Assembly: GCF_052180215.1 (NCBI RefSeq)
Contig: NZ_CP197471.1
Coordinates: forward strand, 344,001-408,000
DNA from: Pseudoneobacillus sp052180215
GTDB taxonomy: Bacteria > Bacillota > Bacilli > Bacillales > Cytobacillaceae
Direction: 5' to 3'
Length of the DNA: 64,000 nt
Positions 1 to 9,537 of the stretch are shown here, piece after piece. The notes under the pieces are model-generated. The model was not told where the DNA came from, did not search any database, and saw nothing but the letters and a program-made list of their open reading frames with translations. The position numbers and the translations under genes are program-made. Position 1 is the stretch's first letter. Every line of letters begins with the position of its first letter.

Positions 1-1
1 T

Positions 2-934
2 AAAACCGATTTGCCAGATGACGAAGACGGTTTAGTAAAAGAAATGCGATCATTGATTGAAAAACAAATGAATGAAATTTATGCATACAAGGCTCGCTAC
101 GAAGGCAGAAAATACCCAGGTATGAGCTTGCTTGACAAAGGATTAAGTTATTTTGGTGAATTCCACAAAGGGTTAGATAATGCATCATTCTTTGGAAAGA
201 TAAAAGAACTACAAAAAGACCTTAGTTATTGGGAAGAGGATATGACTTACGTTAAGAGTTTTTTTGGTACAGATCAAAAGGATATCTTTGATAAAGGGCT
301 ATCAGCTATCAATAAGTATCAAGAAAACAAAGCCTATCTTGTAGGAAATGAAGCGGAAAATTACATTGAGAAATTGACAGACATCTTAAATGATTCGATT
401 CCTTATGGGAAAATAAAGCTAATCCCTGAAATCGTTAAAGGTATAGAGGATCAAATTAATATTGTCCTATCAGAGAAAAAAGAAAATGCGAAAGAGAAAA
501 TCAAGTTGGATTATGATTACCTTTATCTGAAAGCAAAGCAGAATGGCGTATCAAACGAAACAAAAGAACGAGTCGAACAATATTATCCTTCCTTAATAGC
601 ACAAGTTGAAGAATTTGTTGACGTATATAAAGTTGATGCGACAATTTCTCAAAGCACAAGTTTTAAAGAACAATACGAACTGAAGATTAATCATGAAATA
701 GAGGAATGGCATAGAAGAACTGTCGTCACACCTCCTGTAGTAATTGATGGAGGCGGTAACGAATCTGGCGGTGGACATGTTGCAACCGTTCAAAAGCAAA
801 AGGTTAAAGCCTCAGAACTAATTGTAGTGAAGGAATTACGTTCAGAAGACGATGTAGACAAGTACATCAGGACGTTATCAAATAAGTTAAAACAAATCAT
901 TAAGTCTAATAAAGAAATCGAGTTCATTGATTAG
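2..934 (+). CDS. brxC: BrxC (BREX ATPase), 3' part only
   Basis: C-terminal ~310 residues of a protein whose reading frame is open to the left edge of the window, so the start and the N-terminal P-loop ATPase domain lie outside. The visible part is charged and helical, with a Gly-rich linker near residues 240-250 of the fragment (GGGNESGGG). I identify it from context: it ends 15 bp before pglX and is followed by pglZ and brxL, the order of type 1 BREX loci (brxA-brxB-brxC-pglX-pglZ-brxL). BrxC/PglY proteins are usually about 1,200 residues and are needed for BREX phage exclusion and methylation. The family call is inference from gene order; the fragment has no diagnostic motif. Confidence 0.75.
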   Translation, partial: KTDLPDDEDGLVKEMRSLIEKQMNEIYAYKARYEGRKYPGMSLLDKGLSYFGEFHKGLDNASFFGKIKELQKDLSYWEEDMTYVKSFFGTDQKDIFDKGLSAINKYQENKAYLVGNEAENYIEKLTDILNDSIPYGKIKLIPEIVKGIEDQINIVLSEKKENAKEKIKLDYDYLYLKAKQNGVSNETKERVEQYYPSLIAQVEEFVDVYKVDATISQSTSFKEQYELKINHEIEEWHRRTVVTPPVVIDGGGNESGGGHVATVQKQKVKASELIVVKELRSEDDVDKYIRTLSNKLKQIIKSNKEIEFID

Positions 935-949
935 TCGGGAGATGTAAAA

Positions 950-3900
950 ATGAATAAGTCAGCTCTCAAAACCTTTGCGACAAGTGCCAGAAAAGAACTC
1001 TTAAAAAAAGTCGAAGCAAAGGCAATGAAAATTGGAATCACAGAAGACAATATAAAAAAAGCAGACATTGAAAGCTCGGATGCCATCTTTATAGATGGCA
1101 GACAGCTTTTAAGAGAAGAAAAAACTCAACGTGATAAACTCATTACTCGTATTAATCAAATCGGATTTAAACAGGTAATGGAAGAAGTCGCTTATACTTG
1201 GTTTAACCGTTTTACAGCACTACGTTTTATGGAAGTGAATGACTATCTACCAACTGGTGTAAGGGTATTATCTTCTTCAAATCCAAATAGTGCAGATCCA
1301 GATATGATAAATGAGGCATTAGAATTGGATTTAGAGATCGAGTTGGATAGAGAGTATATCTATAACTTGAAATTAAACAATGAAACGGAAGAATTGTTCA
1401 AGTATCTAATTATTAAACATTGCAACGAGTTGAATCGATTCTTACCATTTATGTTTGAAACAATTGATGATTATACGGAAATCCTCTTTCCAGAAGGCTT
1501 GTTGGCAAAGGATTCTTTTATTCGTCAAATGACTGACATTGATTTCATTCAAGAAGATAATTGGAAAAGGGTTGAAATTATAGGTTGGCTGTATCAATTC
1601 TATATAGCTGAAGAGAAAGACAGAGTGTTTAAAGCAAAGAAAAAATATAAATCAGAGGAAATACCTTATGCAACTCAACTTTTTACTCCTGATTGGATTG
1701 TAAGGTACATGGTACAAAACTCGTTAGGACGATATTGGGTAGAATCCCATCCTGAGCAGAGAGAATTATTTAGAGAATGGGAATTTTACATCGAAAATCC
1801 AGATTCAGAGGTTGATTTTGAGGAAGAATTAGCTCCTTATATAAATAAAGAGTTAAAGGTTGAGGATATTAAGTGTATCGATCCTGCCATGGGTAGTGGT
1901 CATATCCTCGTTTATATGTTTGATGTATTGTATGAAATTTATATTAAGTGTGGATATATGGAGAGAGAAATTCCAAGGTTGATTATTGAAAATAATCTTT
2001 ATGGATTGGATATAGATGATCGGGCGTACCAGCTTGCGTGTTTTTCTGTCGTAATGAAGGCATTAGAGTATAACTCTCGATTTTTACGTAGTATTGAGAG
2101 AGAGGGACTTGAATTAAAATTGATTTCTATACAAGAAACCAACCACTTAACTGAAGCTGATATTGCCTATATTTCAGGAGAAGAAAGTGGAGAAATTGCT
2201 GACCAAATGAAGTCATTCATATCTCAGTTCAAAGACGCTAAAACAATTGGTTCATTATTAAATATAACGTTATTTCCTAAAGAACTTGTTGAAATAAGAT
2301 ATAACCAAATTAAGATTAATCCTGTAGAAGATTTATTTCAAGTTGAGTTGAGAGAAAAGTCCTTATTATTGTTACCACAGCTTATTAAACAAGCTCAGAT
2401 TTTGACTAACCAATATGATATTTTAGTAACAAATCCACCTTATATGGGAATAAGGTATATGACAACAACATTAGTAGAATATTTAAATCAGAATTATCCC
2501 GACACAAAGAATGATCTATTTGCCCCATTTATGGAATTAAATCATCTACTTAAAGATAAAGCCTTAATGTCATTTATTAATCAACATTCTTGGATGTTTA
2601 CATTTAGTTATGAGAAATTAAGAAAAAAAATAATTACAACAAACTCTCTTGTATCAATGTTGCATTTAGGGACAAGAGCTTTTGAAGATATAGGTGGGGA
2701 GATTGTACAAACAACATCATTCACTCTTAGGAATTATCATATTCCCAAAAGTAAAGGTATTTATCTAAGATTAACGGAACTTAGAAATGCAAAAGAGAAA
2801 AGGGCAAAGACCTTAGAATCAATAGAGGGTTTAGAACAGACATATATTTTTAAAAAAAATCAAAAGGACTTTCTCAGAATTCAAGGATATCCACTTGGGT
2901 ATTGGCTATCTGATAAAGCAATAGAGATCTTTTCTGAGGGTGAAAAATTAAAGGATATTGGTGAACCCAAATCGGGTATAATGACTGGAAATAACGATGA
3001 ATTCCTAAAGATGTGGACAGAAGTGAATGTTTCAAAAATTGGATTTAAGATGAGGCAGTTTAGTGATATAAACTACTACAAGTTTAAATGGTTTCCGTAC
3101 TTTAAAGGTGGTTCTTATAGAAAATGGTATGGAAACATGGAGTATTTGATTAACATGGAAAATGAGGGCTATGATATCAAATACTCAGGTAAAAATACAA
3201 ACTATAGATTAAGGGACTCAACCTTATATTTTAAAGAAGGTATCAATTGGTCGGATGTAGCAACCAATAATTTTAGTGTAAGATATTCCCCTCCTGGTTT
3301 TTTATTCGATATGAAGGGGTCATCAGTATTTATTAAAAATGACGTAGAATACAATGTGTTTTATGTTCTTGCTTTGTTAGCAAGTAAAATTATTGGCCAA
3401 CTAATTCAAGTTTTAAATCCGACAATGAGTTTTCAGGTAAATGATTTAGAGAGACTGCCTATCGTTAAGGCAAATAGCAAACTAAGTGAACAAATTATTA
3501 ATATTAGCAAAGAAAATGTAGAATTAGCAAAAGAAGATTGGGATTCATTTGAACGATCATGGGATTTTAAGTTACATCCTCTTCTTTTTTATAAGGAACA
3601 AGAAAGCCTATTAAAAAATGTTTGGATGAAGTACAAAATTGCAACAGAAAATAGATTTTTCGAGTTAAAACGTAATGAAGAGGAAATTAACCAATATTTT
3701 ATAGACCTATATGGTTTAGTCGAGGAAATTACTCCAGATATACAAGAAAAAGATGTGATAATTTATAGGGCAGATATTATACGAGACATTAAATCTTTTA
3801 TATCCTATGTAATAGGGTGTATGTTCGGTCGTTATTCATTAGACGAACAAGGTCTTGTTTATGCAGGTGGGGAGTTTAAACGTAATAAATACCAAACATA

Positions 3901-4492
3901 CCCTGTTGATGAAGACAATATCGTGCCAATATTACCTGAGTCTTATTTTGAAGACGACATCGTTTCAAGGTTCAGCGAATTTATCCAAGCTACATATGGT
4001 AAGGAGACATTAGCTGAAAACCTTGACTTTATTGCAGAAACGCTTGGAAATAAAAAAGGTGAAACAGCAAAAGAAACTATAAGACGCTATTTCTTAAATG
4101 AGTTCTTTAAGGATCATGTTCAAACGTACAAGAATCGACCGATTTATTGGCTATTTACTTCTGGGAAACAAAAGGCATTTAATTGTCTAATTTATATGCA
4201 TCGCTATGATAAGACAACTTTATCTCGTATTCGTACTGATTATCTCCATGAATACCAAATTCGGCTTGATGCTGAGAAGAAGGATCTATTGAGCATAATT
4301 GAAGGCGATTATTCAACAAAAGAGATAAGTAATGCTAAGAAGGAACTAAAGGTATTAGACAAGAAGATAGATGAACTAAAAGAGTACGATGAATTGTTGC
4401 ACCATATGGCTGATATGCAAATCGAAATTGATTTGGATGATGGCGTAGTGCAAAATTATGAAATGTTTGAAGGTCTTGTAGTAAAAATATAA
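950..4492 (+). CDS. pglX: BREX adenine-specific DNA methyltransferase PglX
   Basis: 1,180-residue N6-adenine methyltransferase of the BREX system, which marks host DNA at a non-palindromic site and sets specificity for phage exclusion. SAM-binding motif I (DPAMGSGH) begins near residue 311 and the catalytic NPPY motif near residue 495. The long C-terminal half would hold target recognition and ends in a charged coiled coil (about residues 1100-1165). Length fits the family (about 1,200). ATG follows a GGGAGATG ribosome site, 15 bp after brxC, so it is probably co-transcribed with it. No frameshift or homopolymer switch was noticed, although phase-variable pglX genes are known in other bacteria. 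Confidence 0.93.
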   Translation: MNKSALKTFATSARKELLKKVEAKAMKIGITEDNIKKADIESSDAIFIDGRQLLREEKTQRDKLITRINQIGFKQVMEEVAYTWFNRFTALRFMEVNDYLPTGVRVLSSSNPNSADPDMINEALELDLEIELDREYIYNLKLNNETEELFKYLIIKHCNELNRFLPFMFETIDDYTEILFPEGLLAKDSFIRQMTDIDFIQEDNWKRVEIIGWLYQFYIAEEKDRVFKAKKKYKSEEIPYATQLFTPDWIVRYMVQNSLGRYWVESHPEQRELFREWEFYIENPDSEVDFEEELAPYINKELKVEDIKCIDPAMGSGHILVYMFDVLYEIYIKCGYMEREIPRLIIENNLYGLDIDDRAYQLACFSVVMKALEYNSRFLRSIEREGLELKLISIQETNHLTEADIAYISGEESGEIADQMKSFISQFKDAKTIGSLLNITLFPKELVEIRYNQIKINPVEDLFQVELREKSLLLLPQLIKQAQILTNQYDILVTNPPYMGIRYMTTTLVEYLNQNYPDTKNDLFAPFMELNHLLKDKALMSFINQHSWMFTFSYEKLRKKIITTNSLVSMLHLGTRAFEDIGGEIVQTTSFTLRNYHIPKSKGIYLRLTELRNAKEKRAKTLESIEGLEQTYIFKKNQKDFLRIQGYPLGYWLSDKAIEIFSEGEKLKDIGEPKSGIMTGNNDEFLKMWTEVNVSKIGFKMRQFSDINYYKFKWFPYFKGGSYRKWYGNMEYLINMENEGYDIKYSGKNTNYRLRDSTLYFKEGINWSDVATNNFSVRYSPPGFLFDMKGSSVFIKNDVEYNVFYVLALLASKIIGQLIQVLNPTMSFQVNDLERLPIVKANSKLSEQIINISKENVELAKEDWDSFERSWDFKLHPLLFYKEQESLLKNVWMKYKIATENRFFELKRNEEEINQYFIDLYGLVEEITPDIQEKDVIIYRADIIRDIKSFISYVIGCMFGRYSLDEQGLVYAGGEFKRNKYQTYPVDEDNIVPILPESYFEDDIVSRFSEFIQATYGKETLAENLDFIAETLGNKKGETAKETIRRYFLNEFFKDHVQTYKNRPIYWLFTSGKQKAFNCLIYMHRYDKTTLSRIRTDYLHEYQIRLDAEKKDLLSIIEGDYSTKEISNAKKELKVLDKKIDELKEYDELLHHMADMQIEIDLDDGVVQNYEMFEGLVVKI

Positions 4493-4502
4493 GCAGTCAT
4501 GA

Positions 4503-4536
4503 GGATATACCAGTAATGACTGGTGTATCCTTGTTT
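4503..4536 (+). terminator. Hairpin between pglX and pglZ
   Basis: A 12-bp arm (GGATATACCAGT, 4503-4514), an AATG loop and the complementary arm (4519-4530, one G-T pair), followed by TTGTTTT. The T-run is weak for a full intrinsic terminator. It may attenuate or stabilise the mRNA between two BREX genes that must otherwise be read together. Confidence 0.5.
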
Positions 4537-4561
4537 TATGGAGTTTATTGTAGAGGGGTGA

Positions 4562-7123
4562 GTGGAATTGAATTTAGAACAGGTGATTAACACATTAACT
4601 GCCATGTTTAATGAATCGCTTAATGATGGTGAACAGAGAAAGATTGTTTTTTGGGTGGATAAGGATAGGGAGTTTGTTGAGGAAATCCAACAAGTAGCTC
4701 TTGATAAAGTAAAATTTCATCAGCTAACTGAAAAGAACAACTTCTACACAAAATATTTGCTTGAAGAGGAGGATTCGACCTCCCATTATCTAATCTATAC
4801 CAACGATGATTTGAGTGTAGAAGAAAATTGGCTTATGGATACGCTTTACTATTCAAAGACGTTTTATGCAGATAAGATATCTCTGTTATTAAGCGACTTG
4901 GGAATTGATCCATCATTACGAGCAATTGTGAAGAAGTATGAGAAATTTTTCAACAAAAAGAATACACAAAAATTTAAGTCCTATGGGATTCAGGTCTATT
5001 CGGAAGAGACCATTGATATCGCAATCATGAGTGTTTTGTGTAATTTAAAAACACCTGATTTTGAAGAAGTCCTAAGAACGGTATTAAAGGAAAGCCTTTC
5101 AGAAGAAGAAAATAAGTACATAATTTCAATGGACAAGTCTTTTGATTTGAATGTGTTTTGGAAGTGCGTCTCTCATTTATATGGCTTCGATAGGGAAAAC
5201 AAGACTCTGAAGACTCTATTTATGCATCTTACTCTTACTGCACTAAGTCATTCGGTTGAGGAGTCAATGCTTACAAACGTAAAGAGTTTTATTGCAGAAA
5301 GAAACAAGTCAAATTCCTTAGTATTTATTGATCATTGGATGCACCACAAGGTAGACTATGTAATCTACAATGAATTGGCAGAAATGATAGAGCAAGAGTT
5401 ACAATTAGCGGATCTTGTTCGCCAACTTCCGATTGAATCGTTTAAAAAGGCAGATACATTCCCTTATTTCGACAAGGCTATTATCATTTATATTGCCAAT
5501 AGTCTTGAAGCATTGCACGAAGATTTTGAGGAATACACCAAACTCATTAATCTTAGAAGAGTTAGACATTTTTATGAAAGATACCAATTTATCTTTGATG
5601 CGTTATTCTACACTGTGAAGATGTACGAGTTCCACAAGAAATACAGCTCAGGCATTCCAAAGGCATCAGCGATTGATATTTGGAAGAATTATGTGAACGA
5701 GTATCACTTCATGGATACATATTATCGCAAGTTTTATGTGGCTTTCGATAATGAACCAAATAGTGAGATATTGAAGAAGCTAAAAACGATGGTAGAAAAC
5801 CTCTATACTAATTGGTATATGGGAGATTTAAGCTCACATTGGTCTATGGCTGTAGAAACGGATATGAAAGATCAGTGGGTTCTTCCAGGGATTACAAATC
5901 AGCAGGAATTTTATAAGCAATATGTTGCTCCAAAAGTGTATAAGGGTGAACGGACTTTTGTCATTGTTTCAGATGCTCTAAGATACGAGGTCGGATTAGA
6001 GATAGTGGAGAAGTTGAATGCAGAAACGTTAGGTGCTTGTGAGATCGAACCAATTCTTAGTGTTCTTCCTTCTGTTACAAAACTCGGCATGGCTTCTTTG
6101 TTACCGCACAAGGTATTAGATATCGATGAAAACGTAAGGGTTTTGGTTGATGGAAAGTCATCAAGTGGTCTGGATAATCGGAAGGCAATCATTGAATCTA
6201 CAGTTACAGATAGTGTTGCCATCCATGCACAAGAAGTGTTTGCCATGAACAAAGCAGGCAGAAGAGAGCATTTTAGAGGGAAAAAGTTGATTTACATTTA
6301 CCATGATTCAATTGATGCCATGGGGGATAAAGCCTCCACTGAAATCTATACGTTTAATGCGGTGGAAAAGACGATCGATGAAATCTCCACACTAATAAAA
6401 ATCATTCGAGATGATTTGTCTGGAACAAACATCTTAATAACCGCCGATCATGGATTTGTCTACCAAAGAGAGCCGTTAGTAGAAAGTGATAAAATTGAAA
6501 AAGAGGATATCCAGGCTATTGAATTGAAAAGAAGATACATGCTTTCAAAGGAAAATAGACAAATGGATGGGATTCTCAATATAAATATTAATTCTATCAT
6601 TAAAAATGATCATCAAGTAAGGGCTTATGTTCCAAAATCAACCATCCGTTTTAAGATACAAGGTTCTGGTGTGAATTTTGTTCATGGGGGAGCAAGCCTA
6701 CAGGAAGTGGTTGTTCCTTTAATCAAATACAAAAATATTCGCAAGGGACAAGCCAACAGCAGAGAAATTGTTAAAGTGGATATCAAGTTGACAAGTTCCT
6801 TACGTAAAATTACGAATAGTTTATTCCATCTTTCTTTCTTCCAAATGGAAAAAGTAGAAGATAAGGTTGTGCAGAGAACTGTATTAGTTTTTATGGCAGA
6901 TGAAAATGATGTGGTTATTTCTAATGAGGAGACAATAATAGGTGATCGAACATCTGATAACCCTGAAGAACGGACATTTAAGTTACGTTTTGCCCTGAAA
7001 ACGACGACCTATGATAAAAACAAGCATTATTACCTAACCATAAAAGACATAGAGACTGATGTAATTCTTGAAAAGATACCATTTAACATCAATTTGGGAA
7101 TCGTAAGTGACTTTGATTTCTAA
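4562..7123 (+). CDS. pglZ: BREX alkaline phosphatase-like protein PglZ
   Basis: 853-residue PglZ, the alkaline-phosphatase-superfamily component present in all BREX types. The metal-binding core is visible as FVIVSDALRYEVG near residues 463-475 and ITADHGFVYQ near residue 625, matching the Asp and Asp-His ligands of the PglZ domain. The N-terminal ~450 residues are helical, and a beta-rich tail follows the phosphatase core. GTG start at 4562 behind GAGGGGTGAG. It sits 70 bp after pglX, separated by a hairpin, and 18 bp before brxL. PglZ is known to partner the methyltransferase; its enzymatic substrate is not settled. Confidence 0.93.
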   Translation: MELNLEQVINTLTAMFNESLNDGEQRKIVFWVDKDREFVEEIQQVALDKVKFHQLTEKNNFYTKYLLEEEDSTSHYLIYTNDDLSVEENWLMDTLYYSKTFYADKISLLLSDLGIDPSLRAIVKKYEKFFNKKNTQKFKSYGIQVYSEETIDIAIMSVLCNLKTPDFEEVLRTVLKESLSEEENKYIISMDKSFDLNVFWKCVSHLYGFDRENKTLKTLFMHLTLTALSHSVEESMLTNVKSFIAERNKSNSLVFIDHWMHHKVDYVIYNELAEMIEQELQLADLVRQLPIESFKKADTFPYFDKAIIIYIANSLEALHEDFEEYTKLINLRRVRHFYERYQFIFDALFYTVKMYEFHKKYSSGIPKASAIDIWKNYVNEYHFMDTYYRKFYVAFDNEPNSEILKKLKTMVENLYTNWYMGDLSSHWSMAVETDMKDQWVLPGITNQQEFYKQYVAPKVYKGERTFVIVSDALRYEVGLEIVEKLNAETLGACEIEPILSVLPSVTKLGMASLLPHKVLDIDENVRVLVDGKSSSGLDNRKAIIESTVTDSVAIHAQEVFAMNKAGRREHFRGKKLIYIYHDSIDAMGDKASTEIYTFNAVEKTIDEISTLIKIIRDDLSGTNILITADHGFVYQREPLVESDKIEKEDIQAIELKRRYMLSKENRQMDGILNININSIIKNDHQVRAYVPKSTIRFKIQGSGVNFVHGGASLQEVVVPLIKYKNIRKGQANSREIVKVDIKLTSSLRKITNSLFHLSFFQMEKVEDKVVQRTVLVFMADENDVVISNEETIIGDRTSDNPEERTFKLRFALKTTTYDKNKHYYLTIKDIETDVILEKIPFNINLGIVSDFDF

Positions 7124-7141
7124 GATAAGGGAGGGAGAAAT

Positions 7142-9196
7142 TTGGAGAGAGTAAATGAATCTAATGTTCTTGAATTAGATAGAAAACTAAACTTGGTATT
7201 TGCGGGAAGAGTAGTTAGAAAAGATCTAACGAAGCTCATTAAAGAAGGAGCTAACGTACCCATTTATGTACTTGAATACTTATTAGGGATGTATGCGGCC
7301 ACTAATGATGATGAAAGTATAAAAGAAGGTGTGGCGAGGGTTAAGAAGATCCTTTCCGAAAACTTTGTGCGACCCGATGAAGCGGAAAAGATTAAGAGTA
7401 AGATTCGAGAAATCGGTCAATATTCCATCATTGATAAGGTGACAGTTCGCCTAAATCCAAAGAGAGATACATATGAAGCAGAATTCTCGAACTTAGGATT
7501 AAAAGAAGTTCCAATATCCTCTAACTACGTCAAGGAATTTGATAAGCTCTTGGCGGGGGGAATCTGGTGTATGTTAAAGATGGATTACTACTATGATGAA
7601 GAGCAAAAGAATGTGAGTCCTTTTAGTGTTAGCAATCTAAAGCCCATTCAGATGCCTAATATGGATCTTAATGAAATCATCGAGGGAAGGAAAGAATTCA
7701 CTAAGGATGAATGGATTGATATACTGGTTCGTTCTACGGGAATGGAGCCTACTCAGCTCAGTGATCGTGTGAAATGGCATTTGTTGTTACGCCTTGTTCC
7801 TCTTGTAGAAAACAATTACAATATGTGCGAACTCGGCCCACGCGGAACGGGGAAATCGCATGTTTACAAAGAAATCAGTCCAAACTCCATTTTAGTGTCT
7901 GGCGGGCAATCCACTGTAGCCAATCTTTTTTACAATATGTCATCAAGAACGGTTGGGCTTGTGGGTATGTGGGATACGGTAGCATTTGATGAAGTGGCTG
8001 GTATCAGGTTTAAGGATAAAGATGGAATACAAATTATGAAAGATTTTATGGCAAGCGGTTCCTTTGCCAGAGGAAAAGAAGAGAAAACGGCATCTGCTTC
8101 CATGGTTTTTGTCGGAAATATTAATCAAAGTGTTGATTCTTTAATCAAAACATCACACTTATTTGCACCATTTCCAGAGGAGATGAATAATGATTCTGCT
8201 TTCTTTGATCGGATGCACTACTACCTTCCAGGATGGGAAATTCCGAAGATGCGACCAGACTTCTTCACAGATCGTTATGGGTTCATTGTAGATTATTTAG
8301 CTGAGTATTTTAGAGAAATGAGAAAAAGATCCTTCGGAGATTCTATTGACCAATTTTTTAAACTTGGAAATAATTTGAATCAGCGTGATGTTATCGCTGT
8401 AAGAAAAACAGTTTCAGGTTTTATGAAGCTGTTATATCCACATGGAGAATATACAAGAGAAGACGTTGAAGAAGTTCTTCAATATGCTCTTGAAGGTCGT
8501 AGACGTGTAAAAGAACAGCTAAAGAAAATCGGTGGAATGGAATTCTACGATGTTATGTTCTCTTATATAGATAAGGAGTCCTTACAAGAGGAATATGTAT
8601 CTGTTCCTGAACAGGGTGGAGGCAAACTGATTCCCGAAGGCATGGGCAAACCAGGACACGTTTACACAGTTGGTGTTGGTGAATCTGGTATGATTGGAGT
8701 CTTTAAACTGGAAAACCAGGTTGTATCTGGCTCTGGCAAATTTGAAAAGTCAGGTGTTGGATCTAATCGAGCAGTTAAAGAAAGTCTGGATACTTCGTAC
8801 AGGTACTTTACTGCGAACAGCAAAAGCATTAGTGGCACAATTGCAATAAAAACAAAAGACTACCTAATGCATATTGCTGATCTTCAAGGGATAGGTCTAA
8901 CTCCTCAATTAGCCATTGCTGAATTGATTGGATTATGTTCGGGAGCATTAGAGAAGCCAGTACAAGAGAGCTTAGTTGTTTTGGGGAACATGACCGTTGG
9001 TGGAACCATTGAGAAGGTTGAAGAGTTTGCTAACGTCTTGCAGGTTTGCGTTGACGCAGGAGCAAAAAAGGTATTGATTCCTGCATCATCTGTAGTAGAC
9101 TTTCAAACGGTTCCCTCTGATTTGTTAATTAAAGTACAACCTGTATTCTATTCAGATCCTATTGATGCTGTGTTTAAGGCATTGGGTGTAAGTTGA
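7142..9196 (+). CDS. brxL: BREX Lon-like AAA+ protein BrxL
   Basis: 684-residue BrxL, the type 1 BREX effector. The central AAA+ domain has Walker A GPRGTGKS near residue 231 and a Walker B-like stretch (TVAFDEVAG) near residue 280. The C-terminal ~180 residues align with the Lon protease fold (TVGGTIEKVEEF, KKVLIPASS). The Lon catalytic Ser motif (PSAG) aligns here to TPQL, so a Ser-Lys protease dyad is not apparent; this may hold across the family. TTG start at 7142 follows GGGAGGGAG. Last gene of the BREX operon, closed by the terminator at 9209-9240. Confidence 0.93.
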   Translation: MERVNESNVLELDRKLNLVFAGRVVRKDLTKLIKEGANVPIYVLEYLLGMYAATNDDESIKEGVARVKKILSENFVRPDEAEKIKSKIREIGQYSIIDKVTVRLNPKRDTYEAEFSNLGLKEVPISSNYVKEFDKLLAGGIWCMLKMDYYYDEEQKNVSPFSVSNLKPIQMPNMDLNEIIEGRKEFTKDEWIDILVRSTGMEPTQLSDRVKWHLLLRLVPLVENNYNMCELGPRGTGKSHVYKEISPNSILVSGGQSTVANLFYNMSSRTVGLVGMWDTVAFDEVAGIRFKDKDGIQIMKDFMASGSFARGKEEKTASASMVFVGNINQSVDSLIKTSHLFAPFPEEMNNDSAFFDRMHYYLPGWEIPKMRPDFFTDRYGFIVDYLAEYFREMRKRSFGDSIDQFFKLGNNLNQRDVIAVRKTVSGFMKLLYPHGEYTREDVEEVLQYALEGRRRVKEQLKKIGGMEFYDVMFSYIDKESLQEEYVSVPEQGGGKLIPEGMGKPGHVYTVGVGESGMIGVFKLENQVVSGSGKFEKSGVGSNRAVKESLDTSYRYFTANSKSISGTIAIKTKDYLMHIADLQGIGLTPQLAIAELIGLCSGALEKPVQESLVVLGNMTVGGTIEKVEEFANVLQVCVDAGAKKVLIPASSVVDFQTVPSDLLIKVQPVFYSDPIDAVFKALGVS

Positions 9197-9208
9197 AAAT
9201 ATAATATT

Positions 9209-9240
9209 CAAAAGAGACGGAACTTTAGCCGTCTCTTTTG
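9209..9240. terminator. Bidirectional terminator after brxL
   Basis: Perfect 12-bp inverted repeat (CAAAAGAGACGG at 9209-9220, CCGTCTCTTTTG at 9229-9240) with an 8-nt loop and A/T-rich outer arms. It lies between the convergent brxL and parR-like genes and can serve both. Confidence 0.85.
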
Positions 9241-9537
9241 TTATCCAAATAAATCATTTAATAAGTCAACCTCTTCATCCTTTAAACGAGAATTGGGAAA
9301 GGAAGAATTTGGTGATACCTTATCAGTAATTAATGATATGTTTCTATTTTCAAGATATCGTAGAAGAATCTTGTACACCCTTTCCTCAAAATCCTCCTCA
9401 TTAACAACGTTTTTCATTTCCTTTCTAATCAGCTCGCATATAAACTTACTTGCGTTTTCTTTCGTGTTTAAAAAAAGAAAAACATCTTCGTATTTTTTGC
9501 TAAAACTAATTGTTAGTTTATGAGGTTTCTTTACCAT
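9241..9537 (-). CDS. ParR-like partition adaptor
   Basis: 98-residue basic protein. The N-terminal part (HKLTISF, then KFICELIRKEM) looks like the beta strand and helices of a ribbon-helix-helix fold, and the tail is acidic (RLKDEEVDLLNDLFG), as in ParR, where the C-terminus contacts the actin-like filament. Its start overlaps the end of the actin-like gene by about 20 bp, so the two are translationally coupled (order parM-parR, leftward). I assign it mainly from this arrangement; sequence similarity to any one ParR is not shown. Confidence 0.6.
   Translation of the reverse strand: MVKKPHKLTISFSKKYEDVFLFLNTKENASKFICELIRKEMKNVVNEEDFEERVYKILLRYLENRNISLITDKVSPNSSFPNSRLKDEEVDLLNDLFG

Noticed and set aside
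5911..6252. 113-codon frame antisense to pglZ
   Set aside because: Shadow of the conserved PglZ coding region.
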